Shown: positions 1 to 9,100 of the stretch, in pieces | Layout of the letters: each line of letters opens with the position of its first letter | Position numbering within the stretch: the first letter of the stretch is position 1 | Origin: Oribacterium sp. WCC10 | Lineage (GTDB): Bacteria > Bacillota > Clostridia > Lachnospirales > Lachnospiraceae | Direction of reading: 5' to 3' | Assembly (NCBI RefSeq): GCF_900113415.1 | Contig: NZ_FOPH01000012.1 | Coordinates: 53,401-117,400, forward strand | Length of the DNA: 64,000 nucleotides | Made by a program: the position numbers and the translations under genes | Notes under the pieces: model-generated | The model's input: only the letters and a program-made list of their open reading frames with translations | Databases searched by the model: none | Told to the model about the DNA's origin: nothing

Positions 1-1125
1 TCCTACCTGCTTATAGCAGTGCCGTTGTTTATCTTTGCAGGCAATCTCATGAATGAAGGAAAGATAACCACAAAGATATTTGATTTTGCAAAAGCACTGG
101 TAGGATGGATTCCCGGAGGACTTGGACATGCAAATATTGTTGCAAGTATTATTTTTGCAGGAATGTCCGGTTCTGCGGCAGCTGATGCAGGCGGACTTGG
201 CGTAATAGAGATGAAGGCTATGCGTGATAATGGCTATGACGATGAATTCTCAGCGGCTGTTACTTCGGCATCATCTGTAATCGGACCAATATTTCCCCCA
301 AGTATTCCTCTTATCATATATGGATCGGTTGCATCTGTATCTGTGGCAAAACTTTTTATGGGTGGAGTTATACCGGGGCTACTCATGGGATTTGCTCTCA
401 TGGTGCTGGTTTTTATATTCGCTGTTAAAAGAGGATATGAAAAATCTGTATTCAGTTTTAAGGTTCTGACAGAAAGTTTCAAGGGTTCAATTCTATCACT
501 TGTAACACCGATAATTATACTGGCAGGATTCACAACCGGATGGATCACACCTACAGAAGCATCCTGCATAGCGGTATTATATTCACTTCTGATATCTGCT
601 GTTGTCTACAAGACATTGGGAATTAAGGATTTCATCCGTTGCGCAAAGGACTCAGCGGTAGGTGCAGCCAATACACTGTTTATCATTGGAACATCGACAC
701 TATTTACCTATGTCATGGTTAAAGAGGGTATATCAAGAGATATTGCGGATTTCATACTGGGTATAAGTACTAATCAGATAGTTATTCTTTTGATTATCAA
801 TATCATACTTCTTATACTCGGAATGTTTATGGAACCCGGAGCCATACTTACACTTATGCTTCCGGTACTTGTTCCTATAGCTCAGGGAATAGGACTTGAT
901 CTGGTTCATTTTGGTGTTGTGATGGTACTTAACCTTATGATCGGGCAGGTCACACCGCCTTTCGGCGTATGTCTGTTTATCATAAGTGACCTTGCTCATC
1001 TTAAACTTGAAGTTTTGTATAAAGGTATATTGCCTTTTATTATTCCACTGATTGTTACACTTATGATGTGTACATATATACCGGGAATAGTTACATGGCT
1101 TCCAAATATGCTTTTGGGAGCATAA
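1..1125 (+). CDS. dctM: TRAP transporter large permease (DctM-like), 5' partial
   Basis: Membrane permease subunit of a tripartite ATP-independent periplasmic transporter, importing an organic or sugar acid with a binding protein and a small DctQ subunit. The frame is open from the first base, so the start lies upstream; 374 codons are seen of a family usually about 425 residues. The product is hydrophobic throughout. It carries DctM-type segments such as AGNLMNEG near the start, AGMSGSAAADAGGLG around residues 55-70 and the GQVTPPFG loop near residue 315. The next gene is a FadR-type regulator and the wider neighbourhood is uronate/pectin metabolism, so a uronate-type substrate is a reasonable inference. 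The substrate cannot be read from the sequence. Confidence 0.9.
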   Translation, partial: SYLLIAVPLFIFAGNLMNEGKITTKIFDFAKALVGWIPGGLGHANIVASIIFAGMSGSAAADAGGLGVIEMKAMRDNGYDDEFSAAVTSASSVIGPIFPPSIPLIIYGSVASVSVAKLFMGGVIPGLLMGFALMVLVFIFAVKRGYEKSVFSFKVLTESFKGSILSLVTPIIILAGFTTGWITPTEASCIAVLYSLLISAVVYKTLGIKDFIRCAKDSAVGAANTLFIIGTSTLFTYVMVKEGISRDIADFILGISTNQIVILLIINIILLILGMFMEPGAILTLMLPVLVPIAQGIGLDLVHFGVVMVLNLMIGQVTPPFGVCLFIISDLAHLKLEVLYKGILPFIIPLIVTLMMCTYIPGIVTWLPNMLLGA

Positions 1126-1225
1126 TGATGCTTTGATATGTGATGTCTGAAGAGAAATGTATTATATTCAGCTCTTTATTAGCAGAATTACGATGAGTTG
1201 ATGCTCAAAAGTCAATGGAGAAACT

Positions 1226-1912
1226 ATGAAAAAGTTATCGGCAACACAGAAAACAATAAACGAATTAAAGAAGTATCTTGAGTCTGATGAGGCAGTAATA
1301 GGAGATAAGCTGGCAACAGAAAAGGAAGTATGTGAAAAACTGTCTGTCGGAAGAGGTACCGTGAGAGAAGCGTTCAGAGATCTGGAAGCTGAAGGGTATA
1401 TCTCGATTGAGCCGGGAAAAGGAGCATTTATCATCAGAAAGACACAGAATGATACAGATGCTCTGGTCAACTGGTTCACTAAGAATCGAGGAACCATACA
1501 GGATTACGTTGAGTTCAGAAACATAATAGAACCCGCTGCTGCGCGTATGGCAGCAGCAAGGGCTTCGGATGGAGATATTTTGGAACTGAAAGAAGTTCAT
1601 GAAACATTTATCACTACAGCCGCAGTCATGGATGATGAGAGACTGGCATATCTGGATGAAGAATTTCATTCAAAAATCATGAAAATGACCGGCAATGAAG
1701 TTATGCAGCTGATTAATCATAACGTCAATAAGCGTATCATGAATTTCAGATTTCAGACATTTAAGATCAGACATAATGTGGATAACGCCATTGAGGCACA
1801 TGGAAAAATTCTAAGGGCAATAACGGACAGAGATCCGGATGTTGCAGAGATGTACATGAAAAGGCACATTGAATTGATTGATGAAGACATGGAAAGAATT
1901 ATTGTAATGTAA
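1226..1912 (+). CDS. FadR-type GntR family transcriptional regulator
   Basis: DNA-binding regulator of 228 residues. The N-terminal winged helix (about residues 5-72) contains the GntR pattern LATEKEVCEKLSVGRGTVRE and a wing ending GKGAFI. The C-terminal part (about 90-220) is an all-helical FCD ligand domain, with FRNIIEPAAARMAA and the EFHSKI and EAHGKI metal/ligand-type motifs. The start at 1226 has GGAG nine bases upstream. FCD regulators commonly sense uronates or other organic acids (UxuR, ExuR, LldR groups). Lying between a TRAP permease and an aldolase, it probably controls that operon; the effector is unknown. Confidence 0.88.
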   Translation: MKKLSATQKTINELKKYLESDEAVIGDKLATEKEVCEKLSVGRGTVREAFRDLEAEGYISIEPGKGAFIIRKTQNDTDALVNWFTKNRGTIQDYVEFRNIIEPAAARMAAARASDGDILELKEVHETFITTAAVMDDERLAYLDEEFHSKIMKMTGNEVMQLINHNVNKRIMNFRFQTFKIRHNVDNAIEAHGKILRAITDRDPDVAEMYMKRHIELIDEDMERIIVM

Positions 1913-1994
1913 AAAGGCGGTATAATTAGTTTGATCTAAAATCGATATAAGGCTTGCAATTTAAGCTTTTATATAAAAACTTTTTTTATATGGA

Positions 1995-2031
1995 AACAGT
2001 CCATCGCTATGCGATAATTTTTAGGACTGTT
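1995..2031 (+). promoter_or_regulatory. Leader stem-loop ahead of the aldolase gene
   Basis: AACAGTCC (1995-2002) pairs with GGACTGTT (2024-2031) and encloses a second helix ATCGC-TAT-GCGAT (2003-2015). The structure ends 14 bases before the AAGGAGG ribosome site at 2045-2051. A TATAAT at 1921-1926 may be the -10 box. It could control translation or stability of the aldolase mRNA; no known riboswitch class is recognised. Confidence 0.4.
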
Positions 2032-2056
2032 GTTCCGTAGTAGTAAGGAGGAAAAG

Positions 2057-2713
2057 ATGAGGTTTTTTATTGACACGGCAAATGTGGACGAGATTCGCGA
2101 AGCAAATGAGATGGGCATCATTTCAGGTGTTACAACAAATCCATCACTTATTGCCAAAGAGGGAAGGGATTACATTGAGACTCTTAAGGAGATCACAGGT
2201 ATAGTTGACGGTCCTATTTCCGGTGAGGTTAAGGCGAGCACAACTACTGCTGAAGGCATGATCGCAGAAGGAAGAGAGATTGCAAAGCTTCATAAGAACA
2301 TGGTAGTAAAGATTCCTATGACTAAAGAAGGTCTTAAGGCTGTTAAGGTACTTTCAAGCGAGGGCATTCATACAAATGTGACCCTTATTTTTTCAGCGGG
2401 TCAGGCTCTTCTTGCAGCAAGAGCGGGAGCTACTTACGTTTCACCGTTCCTTGGACGTCTTGATGATATCTCTACAGATGGTATAGCGCTTATTCAGGAT
2501 ATCGAAGATATATTCCAGATGTACCCTGACATCGAAACTGAGGTTATCTGTGCATCGGTTCGTCATCCTATGCATATACTTGAGTGTGCAAAGACAGGTG
2601 CAGATATAGCAACAGTTCCGTTTAAGGTTCTCATGCAGATGGTCAAGCATCCTCTTACTGATATCGGTATCGATAAGTTCGTCAAGGACTACGAGGCGGT
2701 ATTCGGTAAATAA
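2057..2713 (+). CDS. fsa: Fructose-6-phosphate aldolase / transaldolase-like protein
   Basis: Cytoplasmic class I aldolase of the small transaldolase family, 218 residues, close to the usual 214-220 for FSA/TalC proteins. Seen: [13 protein letters not shown] at the N terminus, the GVTTNPSLI loop, the Schiff-base lysine in VVKIPMT near residue 86, and the [11 protein letters not shown] segment. The start at 2057 is chosen because AAGGAGG lies six bases upstream; an upstream TTG at 2030 would have no ribosome site. The family splits or forms fructose 6-phosphate from dihydroxyacetone/glyceraldehyde 3-phosphate, or acts as a transaldolase. Which activity applies here cannot be told from sequence. 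It ends at a strong terminator shared with the convergent phosphofructokinase. Confidence 0.88.
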   Translation: MRFFIDTANVDEIREANEMGIISGVTTNPSLIAKEGRDYIETLKEITGIVDGPISGEVKASTTTAEGMIAEGREIAKLHKNMVVKIPMTKEGLKAVKVLSSEGIHTNVTLIFSAGQALLAARAGATYVSPFLGRLDDISTDGIALIQDIEDIFQMYPDIETEVICASVRHPMHILECAKTGADIATVPFKVLMQMVKHPLTDIGIDKFVKDYEAVFGK

Positions 2714-2724
2714 GGTTTAGTGTG

Positions 2725-2767
2725 AAAAAGTCCTTGAGAGTTTAGAGCTCTCAAGGACTTTTTATTT
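2725..2767. terminator. Bidirectional Rho-independent terminator
   Basis: A perfect 16-bp stem (2725-2740 with 2748-2763) with a 7-base loop, A-rich on the left and T-rich on the right. It lies between the convergent aldolase and phosphofructokinase genes and can terminate both. Confidence 0.92.
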
Positions 2768-2811
2768 TGTTGCTTTGATATTCCGGTATATATTGAGTGT
2801 CGGTAAACAGC

Positions 2812-4035
2812 TTAGAAAACAATGTACTTCGGAATTCCGTTTTCGTATTTACATGATATCTCACCCTGAATGAGAGGTGTAAGGTAGTCTATCATTTCCT
2901 GAGTTACTCCGTTGCCTTCCGATGTAATCCACTCTTCAGGGACTTTTTTCTCACGATCAGCAATCTGAGATATGTCGGCTGATCCGTACACTACCTTATA
3001 GGTATCTCCGGGCACGCGTGTAAGCGTAGACATTACTCCGTTTTCACCTTCTACAGCAAGTTTTACAGCATTTCTTCCGAGTTCCATAGACTCAGTGATA
3101 TCAGTCTCTGAGAGAAGGTGACCGGCACAACGCTGGAGCAGATTTAACTCGATATAACGTACTTTGCATCCGATGTTGGAACGGATTGAATTCTCGAGAA
3201 CACGACCTGCACCTGTTGCTATAGTGTGTCCAAAAGCATCCCTGGACTGATCACGATCTGTGTAGTCACATATCATCTTTCCACTTTTATCGCGGATACC
3301 TTCACTGATAGCTACTATAAGATTGTTGCAGATTGAAAGCTGTCCACGTACGTCTGAAAGGAACTCATTGATGTCGAAAGGATGCTCCTCCAGATATACA
3401 AGATAAGGAACATTGCTGTTTGCACCTTCGGCAAGTGCCGCTGCTGCTGTAAGCCAGCCGGCATTGCGTCCCATCATCTCAACGACGATAACATAAGGTG
3501 TGTCGTAAACTTCGAGTTCTCTTTCAAGTTCAGAAACTGTGGTTGCGATATACTTGGCTGCTGAACCGAATCCGGGACAGTGATCTATACCAAAAAGATC
3601 ATTGTCAATGGTTTTGGGGGCACCGACAACAACGATATCTTTGATATCGTGGGATTTGATATAAAGTGAAAGCTTCCAGACAGTATCCATGGAATCGTTG
3701 CCGCCGATATAGATGAAGTAACCTATATTATGTTTCTGAAATATCTCGATAATCTTTTGGAATTCAGACGAGTCCTTTTCGGGATCCTGAAGCTTATAGC
3801 GACATGAACCCAAAGCGGCTGCCGGTGTGACACTGAGCGCATCGAGAATATCATGAATTCCATTTATTGCACTAAGCTCCGTGAAATTTTCCTGCAGCAC
3901 GCCCTGAATGCCATATCTGGCCCCGAAAATCTTATCTATCAGAGGTGAATCCAATGCTTTCTCTATGATTCCGGTAAGTGTTGCATTGATGGCAGCAGTT
4001 GGTCCGCCTGATTGTGCTACAAGTAAATTCTTCAT
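2812..4035 (-). CDS. pfp: 6-phosphofructokinase, probably pyrophosphate-dependent
   Basis: Glycolytic enzyme phosphorylating fructose 6-phosphate, 407 residues. Motifs seen: AQSGGPTAAINA (residues 7-18), IGGNDSMDT (110-118), PKTIDNDL (140-147) and GRNAGW. In ATP enzymes the two diagnostic sites read GGDGS and PGTIDND. Here the second site has Asp114 in place of the ATP-permissive Gly, and Lys141 replaces Gly; both mark PPi-using family members. The start at 4035 has AGGAGG seven bases upstream and avoids an in-frame ATG at 4053. A reversible PPi-dependent step fits an anaerobe saving ATP. The phosphoryl donor is inferred from these residues. Confidence 0.9.
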   Translation of the reverse strand: MKNLLVAQSGGPTAAINATLTGIIEKALDSPLIDKIFGARYGIQGVLQENFTELSAINGIHDILDALSVTPAAALGSCRYKLQDPEKDSSEFQKIIEIFQKHNIGYFIYIGGNDSMDTVWKLSLYIKSHDIKDIVVVGAPKTIDNDLFGIDHCPGFGSAAKYIATTVSELERELEVYDTPYVIVVEMMGRNAGWLTAAAALAEGANSNVPYLVYLEEHPFDINEFLSDVRGQLSICNNLIVAISEGIRDKSGKMICDYTDRDQSRDAFGHTIATGAGRVLENSIRSNIGCKVRYIELNLLQRCAGHLLSETDITESMELGRNAVKLAVEGENGVMSTLTRVPGDTYKVVYGSADISQIADREKKVPEEWITSEGNGVTQEMIDYLTPLIQGEISCKYENGIPKYIVF

Positions 4036-4172
4036 TTTGCCTCCTAAAAACAAATCTCAAAGTTCCGTTTCAGATACTCCGTCATCTGAGCGGAAAGCGT
4101 AAAATCTTAACTTTGCGCCTAGATATTTCTACATCAAAATGAAGATAATGTCTATATAAAGTTATCATGTGT

Positions 4173-5393
4173 CTATGAAATAACCTTTTCTTTTGAAAAC
4201 ATACAGGCTTCGGTGTCTGTGAGTTCTTTAACAAACCTCGCTCTGGATTGATGTAGATCTTCTTCTGTAGCATCATATGCAGCATTGACGTTTGGCTTAT
4301 TTGAAAATGATGCCCCAGGACCGTAGTTTCTGTATTCGTAAAATCGCACGGTGGATTCTGCGTCTTTCTTATTCCAGTTATGGAAACCTTCCTTATTTAT
4401 TTGTGAACCTATGAAACTGTTCATTATAACTACAGATGCGTAATTACGCCATGGACGTCCAAGATAGCAGGTTCCGTCAGGACAATCAGAATCAAAATGG
4501 CAATCATCAAATACATATCCATAGTCCTGTCCTTCCGGGGTCGAGGATGCTGTTACGTAGCTTTTGATGACTCTTGTTTCATCTGAATCAAAAATACTAT
4601 TTAAATCTTTCTGAGAAAAACTTTTATCGGATGAGACTATGGTGGTGTCTGAACCGCAATATGAAGTATAAGAATGCTTTCTGTAGAGAAATGCTTCTCT
4701 GTTTTTTTGGAATATTACACATTTTTCAAAATAGGCAGTTGCGGATCCGAAAATGAAGTCAATATCACCTTCTATATAGCAATTATTGTAGTATTGATGT
4801 CCGTTGATCCTTGGCGAGAATTGCTTGGGACCGATAAAACCGTTTTTTTCTATCTCCTTTGGAGGAAGAGGGCCTGTAAACAATGTATCCTGCCAGCCGA
4901 GAAGACGGATATTTTCGAATCTGAGCTTATCGCCATCTGCATAAAGCGCTATGGCTTGTCCTATATCAGGGCCTGCACCGGCAGAATTTTCAATGGTCAT
5001 ATTTTTTAGAGTTACGTCATCTGCATCTATGATCATAGTGTAGGTTCTGAATGTTCCGAGTTTACCTATATCGCTGGATGGCATTTTAGCATAATTACCA
5101 TAGGAAATAATTGTATTATCGGAGGACAGGAATACGTTTGCTGATTCATTGGCGGCACAACATGATGTGCCTGAATCACATAACTCGGATTCATTTGATG
5201 AGATTCGGGATCTGAGATACTCGGCATTAAAATCTGTGTTGCTTCCTATGATAGTGAGATGGGGGGTCTTTACGGTAACTACTTCTTTATATATACCCGG
5301 TGCAATGGAAATGGTGTCTCCGGGTAAGGCATGGTCTATAGCCTCCTGTATACTTGTGAAATCACCGGTGCCGGATTTTGAAACTGTAATCAT
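4173..5393 (-). CDS. Pectin methylesterase, carbohydrate esterase family 8, no signal peptide
   Basis: Removes methyl esters from galacturonan, 406 residues. It has the right-handed beta-helix family signature. N-terminal: GTGDFTSIQEAIDHA. Catalytic set: Gln146 (GQAIAL), Gln168-Asp169 (GWQDTLF), Asp212 (DFIFG) and the Arg of YLGRPWR near residue 325. There is no hydrophobic leader, so it is predicted to be cytoplasmic, unlike the secreted plant-pathogen enzymes. That suggests action on imported methylated oligogalacturonides. It is divergent from the GH28 gene across a 570-bp regulatory region. The start at 5393 has AAAGGAA about nine bases upstream. Confidence 0.92.
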   Translation of the reverse strand: MITVSKSGTGDFTSIQEAIDHALPGDTISIAPGIYKEVVTVKTPHLTIIGSNTDFNAEYLRSRISSNESELCDSGTSCCAANESANVFLSSDNTIISYGNYAKMPSSDIGKLGTFRTYTMIIDADDVTLKNMTIENSAGAGPDIGQAIALYADGDKLRFENIRLLGWQDTLFTGPLPPKEIEKNGFIGPKQFSPRINGHQYYNNCYIEGDIDFIFGSATAYFEKCVIFQKNREAFLYRKHSYTSYCGSDTTIVSSDKSFSQKDLNSIFDSDETRVIKSYVTASSTPEGQDYGYVFDDCHFDSDCPDGTCYLGRPWRNYASVVIMNSFIGSQINKEGFHNWNKKDAESTVRFYEYRNYGPGASFSNKPNVNAAYDATEEDLHQSRARFVKELTDTEACMFSKEKVIS

Positions 5394-5964
5394 AGGTATG
5401 AATTCCTTTCAACTTTATATAGTTAGTGCTTAACAAGTGTAAATTAACAGCATATGTCAAAAGCGGTGCGACCCGTTAATGACACATGGCACACATCTGT
5501 GTGCAATAATTACATATTATAATGTAATAACTGAGGAACTGAATTATATAATCGGCTACATTTATACTATCGGCTACGTCCAATTTTCCTGTTTTTGAAG
5601 TTTGAATGTTGTTTTGGTGAAATTGTTTATTCAAAACAATGAGAAAAGAAATGGATGTTAAATATGGCATCATTAAGCGCTTACAAATCCTGCGTGATTA
5701 TATAATATGACGATGACAAATGCACGAAAATGCATAAGACTCGAACTGATTCAGATGCACCTCTTATCATAACGGATATTTAAATACGTATAATATGGGC
5801 TAAAAAAGGAAAAATCAGCGCTAAAAAGTATCCGATAAGATAATAATCCGATAAATAGGGTCGGAATTTGTAAGTTTTTTGCTTTTTATACTGATATAAT
5901 CACTAATGTCAGTAAGAGAGAGGGAAAAATCAACAAAAAAGATTTGATTTCGAAAAGAGGAATT
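5394..5964. promoter_or_regulatory. Divergent pectin-gene control region
   Basis: A 570-bp noncoding region between the PME (-) and GH28 (+) genes. Seen: a perfect palindrome GCACACA-TC-TGTGTGC (5489-5504); an inverted repeat ATTACAT-N6-ATGTAAT (5509-5528); a direct repeat ATCGGCTAC at 5551-5559 and 5569-5577; a LacI/CcpA-like palindrome TAAGCGCTTA (5674-5683); and a TATAAT at 5895-5900 suited to the GH28 promoter. The direct repeat spacing of 18 bp fits an AraC-type dimer, and the AraC gene at 12248 is a candidate. All regulator assignments are inference. Confidence 0.5.
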
Positions 5965-7539
5965 ATGGATTTTGTAATAAGATCCGTTTTTAAGCGGAGT
6001 GTAACGATTGAACTGGAAAATGATACTATATGCTACACACCGGAAGAGTATATCATTTCAATAGATGGAAAAGAAATACTGAAAACAAATCTTAATGTAG
6101 TGTCTGTTGAAGGACTTAGTCCTGATAAAGAATATACCATTACACTTACAGATTCAAAGGGAAGCACAGAAAAGACTTTTCAAACAGAAAAAGAGTCGGT
6201 GCTTTTGGATGTTAAGGCATTTGGGGCTGTTGGAGACGGACTTCATGATGACACAGGATTTTTACAGGCTGCGATAAGCGCCTGTCCCAAGGATGGAACA
6301 GTATATATACCGGAAGGAAAGTACCTGACGAGACCTTTATTTCTGAAAAGCGACATGACCTTTTGGGTTTCTGAAGGAGCTGTCATTCTCGGAGATACAG
6401 ACAGAAGTCATTATCCTGTATTGCCAGGTATGACGGAAACAAGTGATGGTAAAGGTGAATATAACCTGGCAAGCTGGGAGGGAAATCCTGAAACATCCTT
6501 TGCATCACTGATAACCGCGATTCATGCAGAAAATCTTGATATTGTAGGAAAAGGAATCATAGACGGAAACAGTGACAAGAGTAACTGGTGGGTTGATCCA
6601 AAGGTCAAAAGGACAGCCTGGAGACCGAATGCGATATTCCTTAACGGATGCAAACACGTAAGGATGCAATCGCTGACAGTGAAGAATTCCCCTTGTTGGG
6701 CGATACATCCATACTATACGGATGATATCGGAGTATTTAACCTCAATATATGGAATCCTTCCGATTCGCCTAATACTGACGGATTTGATCCTGAAAGCTG
6801 CGACGGTGTGCTGATACTCGGAACCAAAATATCAGTCGGAGATGATTGCATAGCCATTAAGTCCGGAAAGTATTACATGAGCGAGAGACATCATAAGCCT
6901 GCGGATCATGTGACTGTACGAAATTCCTTCCTTGAAAGAGGTCATGGAAGTGTTACAGTAGGTTCCGAAGCTGCGGCGGGTGCAAAAAACGTTGAAGTTT
7001 CAAGATGCATTTTCAAGGAAACAGATAGAGGACTGCGCATAAAGACAAGAAGAGGAAGAGGTCCTCACGCGGTTTATGACAATATTTTCTTCCATGACAT
7101 CATCATGAAGGATGTTCATATGCCGTTCACGCTGAATATGTTTTATTTCTGCGATCCGGATGGCCACAGTGATTATGTGCAGGATCAGAACGAAAGACCT
7201 GTTGATGACAGGACGCCGTTTATCGGAACTATCAGGGCTGAGAACATCGAGGCCACCGGGGCGGATGAATGTATGTTTGTGGCTTACGGACTTCCGGAGA
7301 GATACATAGACAACATCATCATGAGAAACATCAATGTATCATTCCTTCCGAAAGAGATCAGAAAACCCGGGCAGACCATCATGATGGACAACTTCCCTGA
7401 AATGACCGGAAAGAGTGTATATGCCAGAAATGTAAGGCATTTTGTGATGGAAAACATCAGGATAAAGGGATGCGACGATTCGGATACAGAACTGATAAAT
7501 GTTACAGATTTTGACAGATGTAACGTTATTTACACATAA
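5965..7539 (+). CDS. GH28 polygalacturonase, probably exo-acting, no signal peptide
   Basis: Hydrolyses alpha-1,4-galacturonan, 524 residues. An N-terminal beta-sandwich-like stretch (about 1-75) precedes the beta-helix, which opens with FGAVGDGLHDDT. All GH28 active-site motifs are present: NTDGFDP with Asp272, GDDC with Asp293-Asp294, GHG with His327, and RIK with Arg358-Lys360. The length and N-terminal extension resemble PehX-type exo-galacturonases. There is no signal peptide, so it is likely to act on imported oligomers. The start at 5965 has AGAGG five bases upstream; a TTG at 5944 is rejected for lack of a site. It lies 61 bp ahead of the ABC importer genes and is probably co-transcribed with them. 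Confidence 0.92.
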   Translation: MDFVIRSVFKRSVTIELENDTICYTPEEYIISIDGKEILKTNLNVVSVEGLSPDKEYTITLTDSKGSTEKTFQTEKESVLLDVKAFGAVGDGLHDDTGFLQAAISACPKDGTVYIPEGKYLTRPLFLKSDMTFWVSEGAVILGDTDRSHYPVLPGMTETSDGKGEYNLASWEGNPETSFASLITAIHAENLDIVGKGIIDGNSDKSNWWVDPKVKRTAWRPNAIFLNGCKHVRMQSLTVKNSPCWAIHPYYTDDIGVFNLNIWNPSDSPNTDGFDPESCDGVLILGTKISVGDDCIAIKSGKYYMSERHHKPADHVTVRNSFLERGHGSVTVGSEAAAGAKNVEVSRCIFKETDRGLRIKTRRGRGPHAVYDNIFFHDIIMKDVHMPFTLNMFYFCDPDGHSDYVQDQNERPVDDRTPFIGTIRAENIEATGADECMFVAYGLPERYIDNIIMRNINVSFLPKEIRKPGQTIMMDNFPEMTGKSVYARNVRHFVMENIRIKGCDDSDTELINVTDFDRCNVIYT

Positions 7540-7600
7540 GTATATTACGGGCGCGAGCCCGATTAAATCAGGAACACAAAAGTTCCTAAGGAGGCAAAAA

Positions 7601-8968
7601 ATGAGAAAAATGGTTACTAAGATTCTTTCAGGAAGCTTGGCTGCATCCATGGTTATGGGTCTTGCAGCATGTGGCGGATCATCAACCGCTCCTACAGAGG
7701 CGGCAAAGGCTGAGGCTACTACAGCAGCAACTACTGCTGCTGAGACAGTTGCAAATGCAGCAGCTGAAAACGGTGGTGATGTAAACCTCAGAATTTCATG
7801 GTGGGGCGGCGATTCAAGACACAACGCAACACTCAAGATGCTTGATGAGTATATGGCAGCAAATCCAAACGTTAAGGTCGAGTCTGAGTATGGTGCATGG
7901 TCAGGCTGGCAGGATAAGATCGCTACACAGATCGCCGGTAACTCAGAGCCTGATCTTTTCCAAATCAACTGGAACTGGTTATGGCAGTTCAGTGCAGACG
8001 GAACAAGATTTGCAGATCTTAAGGATCTCACAGATTTTGATCTTTCACAGTATGATCAGTCACTTCTTGATCTCATGACAATCGACGGACATGTACTCGG
8101 CGTTCCTGTATCTTCAACAGGTAGAGTATTCTACTGGAACAAGGCAACATTCGAGAAGGCGGGCCTTGAAGTTCCTACAAGCTTTGCTGATATCCTTGCA
8201 GCAGGTCCTGTATTCAAGGAGAAGCTTGGTGATGATTATTATCCGCTTGCAGCAGGAACTTATGACCTTGTAATTCTTCTTACATACTATATGCAGGAGA
8301 AGTACAACAAGCAGTGGGTTGTTGACGGACAGCTTAACTACACAGTAGACGAGCTTGCAGACGGCTTTGATTTCCTTAAGAGCCTTGAGGAGAATCACGT
8401 TATCCCTACACAGGAAAAGCTCACAGGCGACGGTGCTGATTCTCTTGATAAGAACCCTAACTTCATCGACGGACATTATGCAGGTCTTGTTGAGTGGGAC
8501 AGCTCTATCAAGAAACTTGTTGATGCACTTGACAGTGATCAGGAACTTGTAATCGGAGAGTATCCTGCAGACTACGGCACACCTGCTACAGTTTATAAGG
8601 TATCTATGGGATTCGCGATTTCACCTAACTCAGCAAACAAGGAAGAGGCTGCCAAGCTCCTTCAGTACATGTTCAATGGTGATGGTGTAGAGACTCTTGC
8701 TCTTGAGAGAGGCGTTCCTGCTTCTAAGGCAGCTCAGGAGAAGCTTTCTGCTTCAGGCGCTCTTTCAGGTCTTACATATGAGGCTAATCAGGCTGCATCA
8801 GCCAATGCACCATTCCAGCTTTCTCCATACTATGAGGATGCTGCTCTTAAGGACAGTGCAGAGGGCGCATATCAGGAAATCATGAATGATATGTCTTATG
8901 ATGGAGTAGATTCCAAGGAACTTGCCCAGTCACTTATCGATGCGGTTAATGAGGTTGAGAGCAAGTAA
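7601..8968 (+). CDS. ABC sugar-binding lipoprotein (family 1 solute-binding protein)
   Basis: Extracellular substrate-binding subunit of a carbohydrate ABC importer, 455 residues. A lipoprotein signal peptide ends in the lipobox LAAC, with Cys24 predicted to be lipidated. A Thr/Ala-rich linker follows, then the mature domain beginning with the LRISWWGG pattern of this family. The start at 7601 has AAGGAGG seven bases upstream; the longer in-frame reading from 7499 runs inside GH28. Two permease genes follow. Located among PME, GH28 and GH105, it probably binds galacturonide oligomers, which is inference. No ATPase gene is in the cluster, so a shared MsmK/UgpC-type ATPase encoded elsewhere is expected. 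Confidence 0.93.
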   Translation: MRKMVTKILSGSLAASMVMGLAACGGSSTAPTEAAKAEATTAATTAAETVANAAAENGGDVNLRISWWGGDSRHNATLKMLDEYMAANPNVKVESEYGAWSGWQDKIATQIAGNSEPDLFQINWNWLWQFSADGTRFADLKDLTDFDLSQYDQSLLDLMTIDGHVLGVPVSSTGRVFYWNKATFEKAGLEVPTSFADILAAGPVFKEKLGDDYYPLAAGTYDLVILLTYYMQEKYNKQWVVDGQLNYTVDELADGFDFLKSLEENHVIPTQEKLTGDGADSLDKNPNFIDGHYAGLVEWDSSIKKLVDALDSDQELVIGEYPADYGTPATVYKVSMGFAISPNSANKEEAAKLLQYMFNGDGVETLALERGVPASKAAQEKLSASGALSGLTYEANQAASANAPFQLSPYYEDAALKDSAEGAYQEIMNDMSYDGVDSKELAQSLIDAVNEVESK

Positions 8969-9040
8969 TCTGTAGTAACAGATTGAAAGTGATTTAATCC
9001 CTGATCCTCCTAATGTTAAGGGTTTAAATATTGTTTGTAC

Positions 9041-9071
9041 GATTCGGGCCTTCGGTTCGGGGGCCCGATTC
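9041..9071 (+). promoter_or_regulatory. Intercistronic stem-loop between binding protein and permease
   Basis: GATTCGGGCC (9041-9050) pairs with GGCCCGATTC (9062-9071) with one mismatch and an 11-base loop. No T-run follows. Such hairpins commonly protect the upstream binding-protein mRNA or limit read-through, giving more binding protein than permease; that role is inferred here. Confidence 0.6.
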
Positions 9072-9100
9072 ATATGCAGAAATTTACAAGGAGTAGACAA

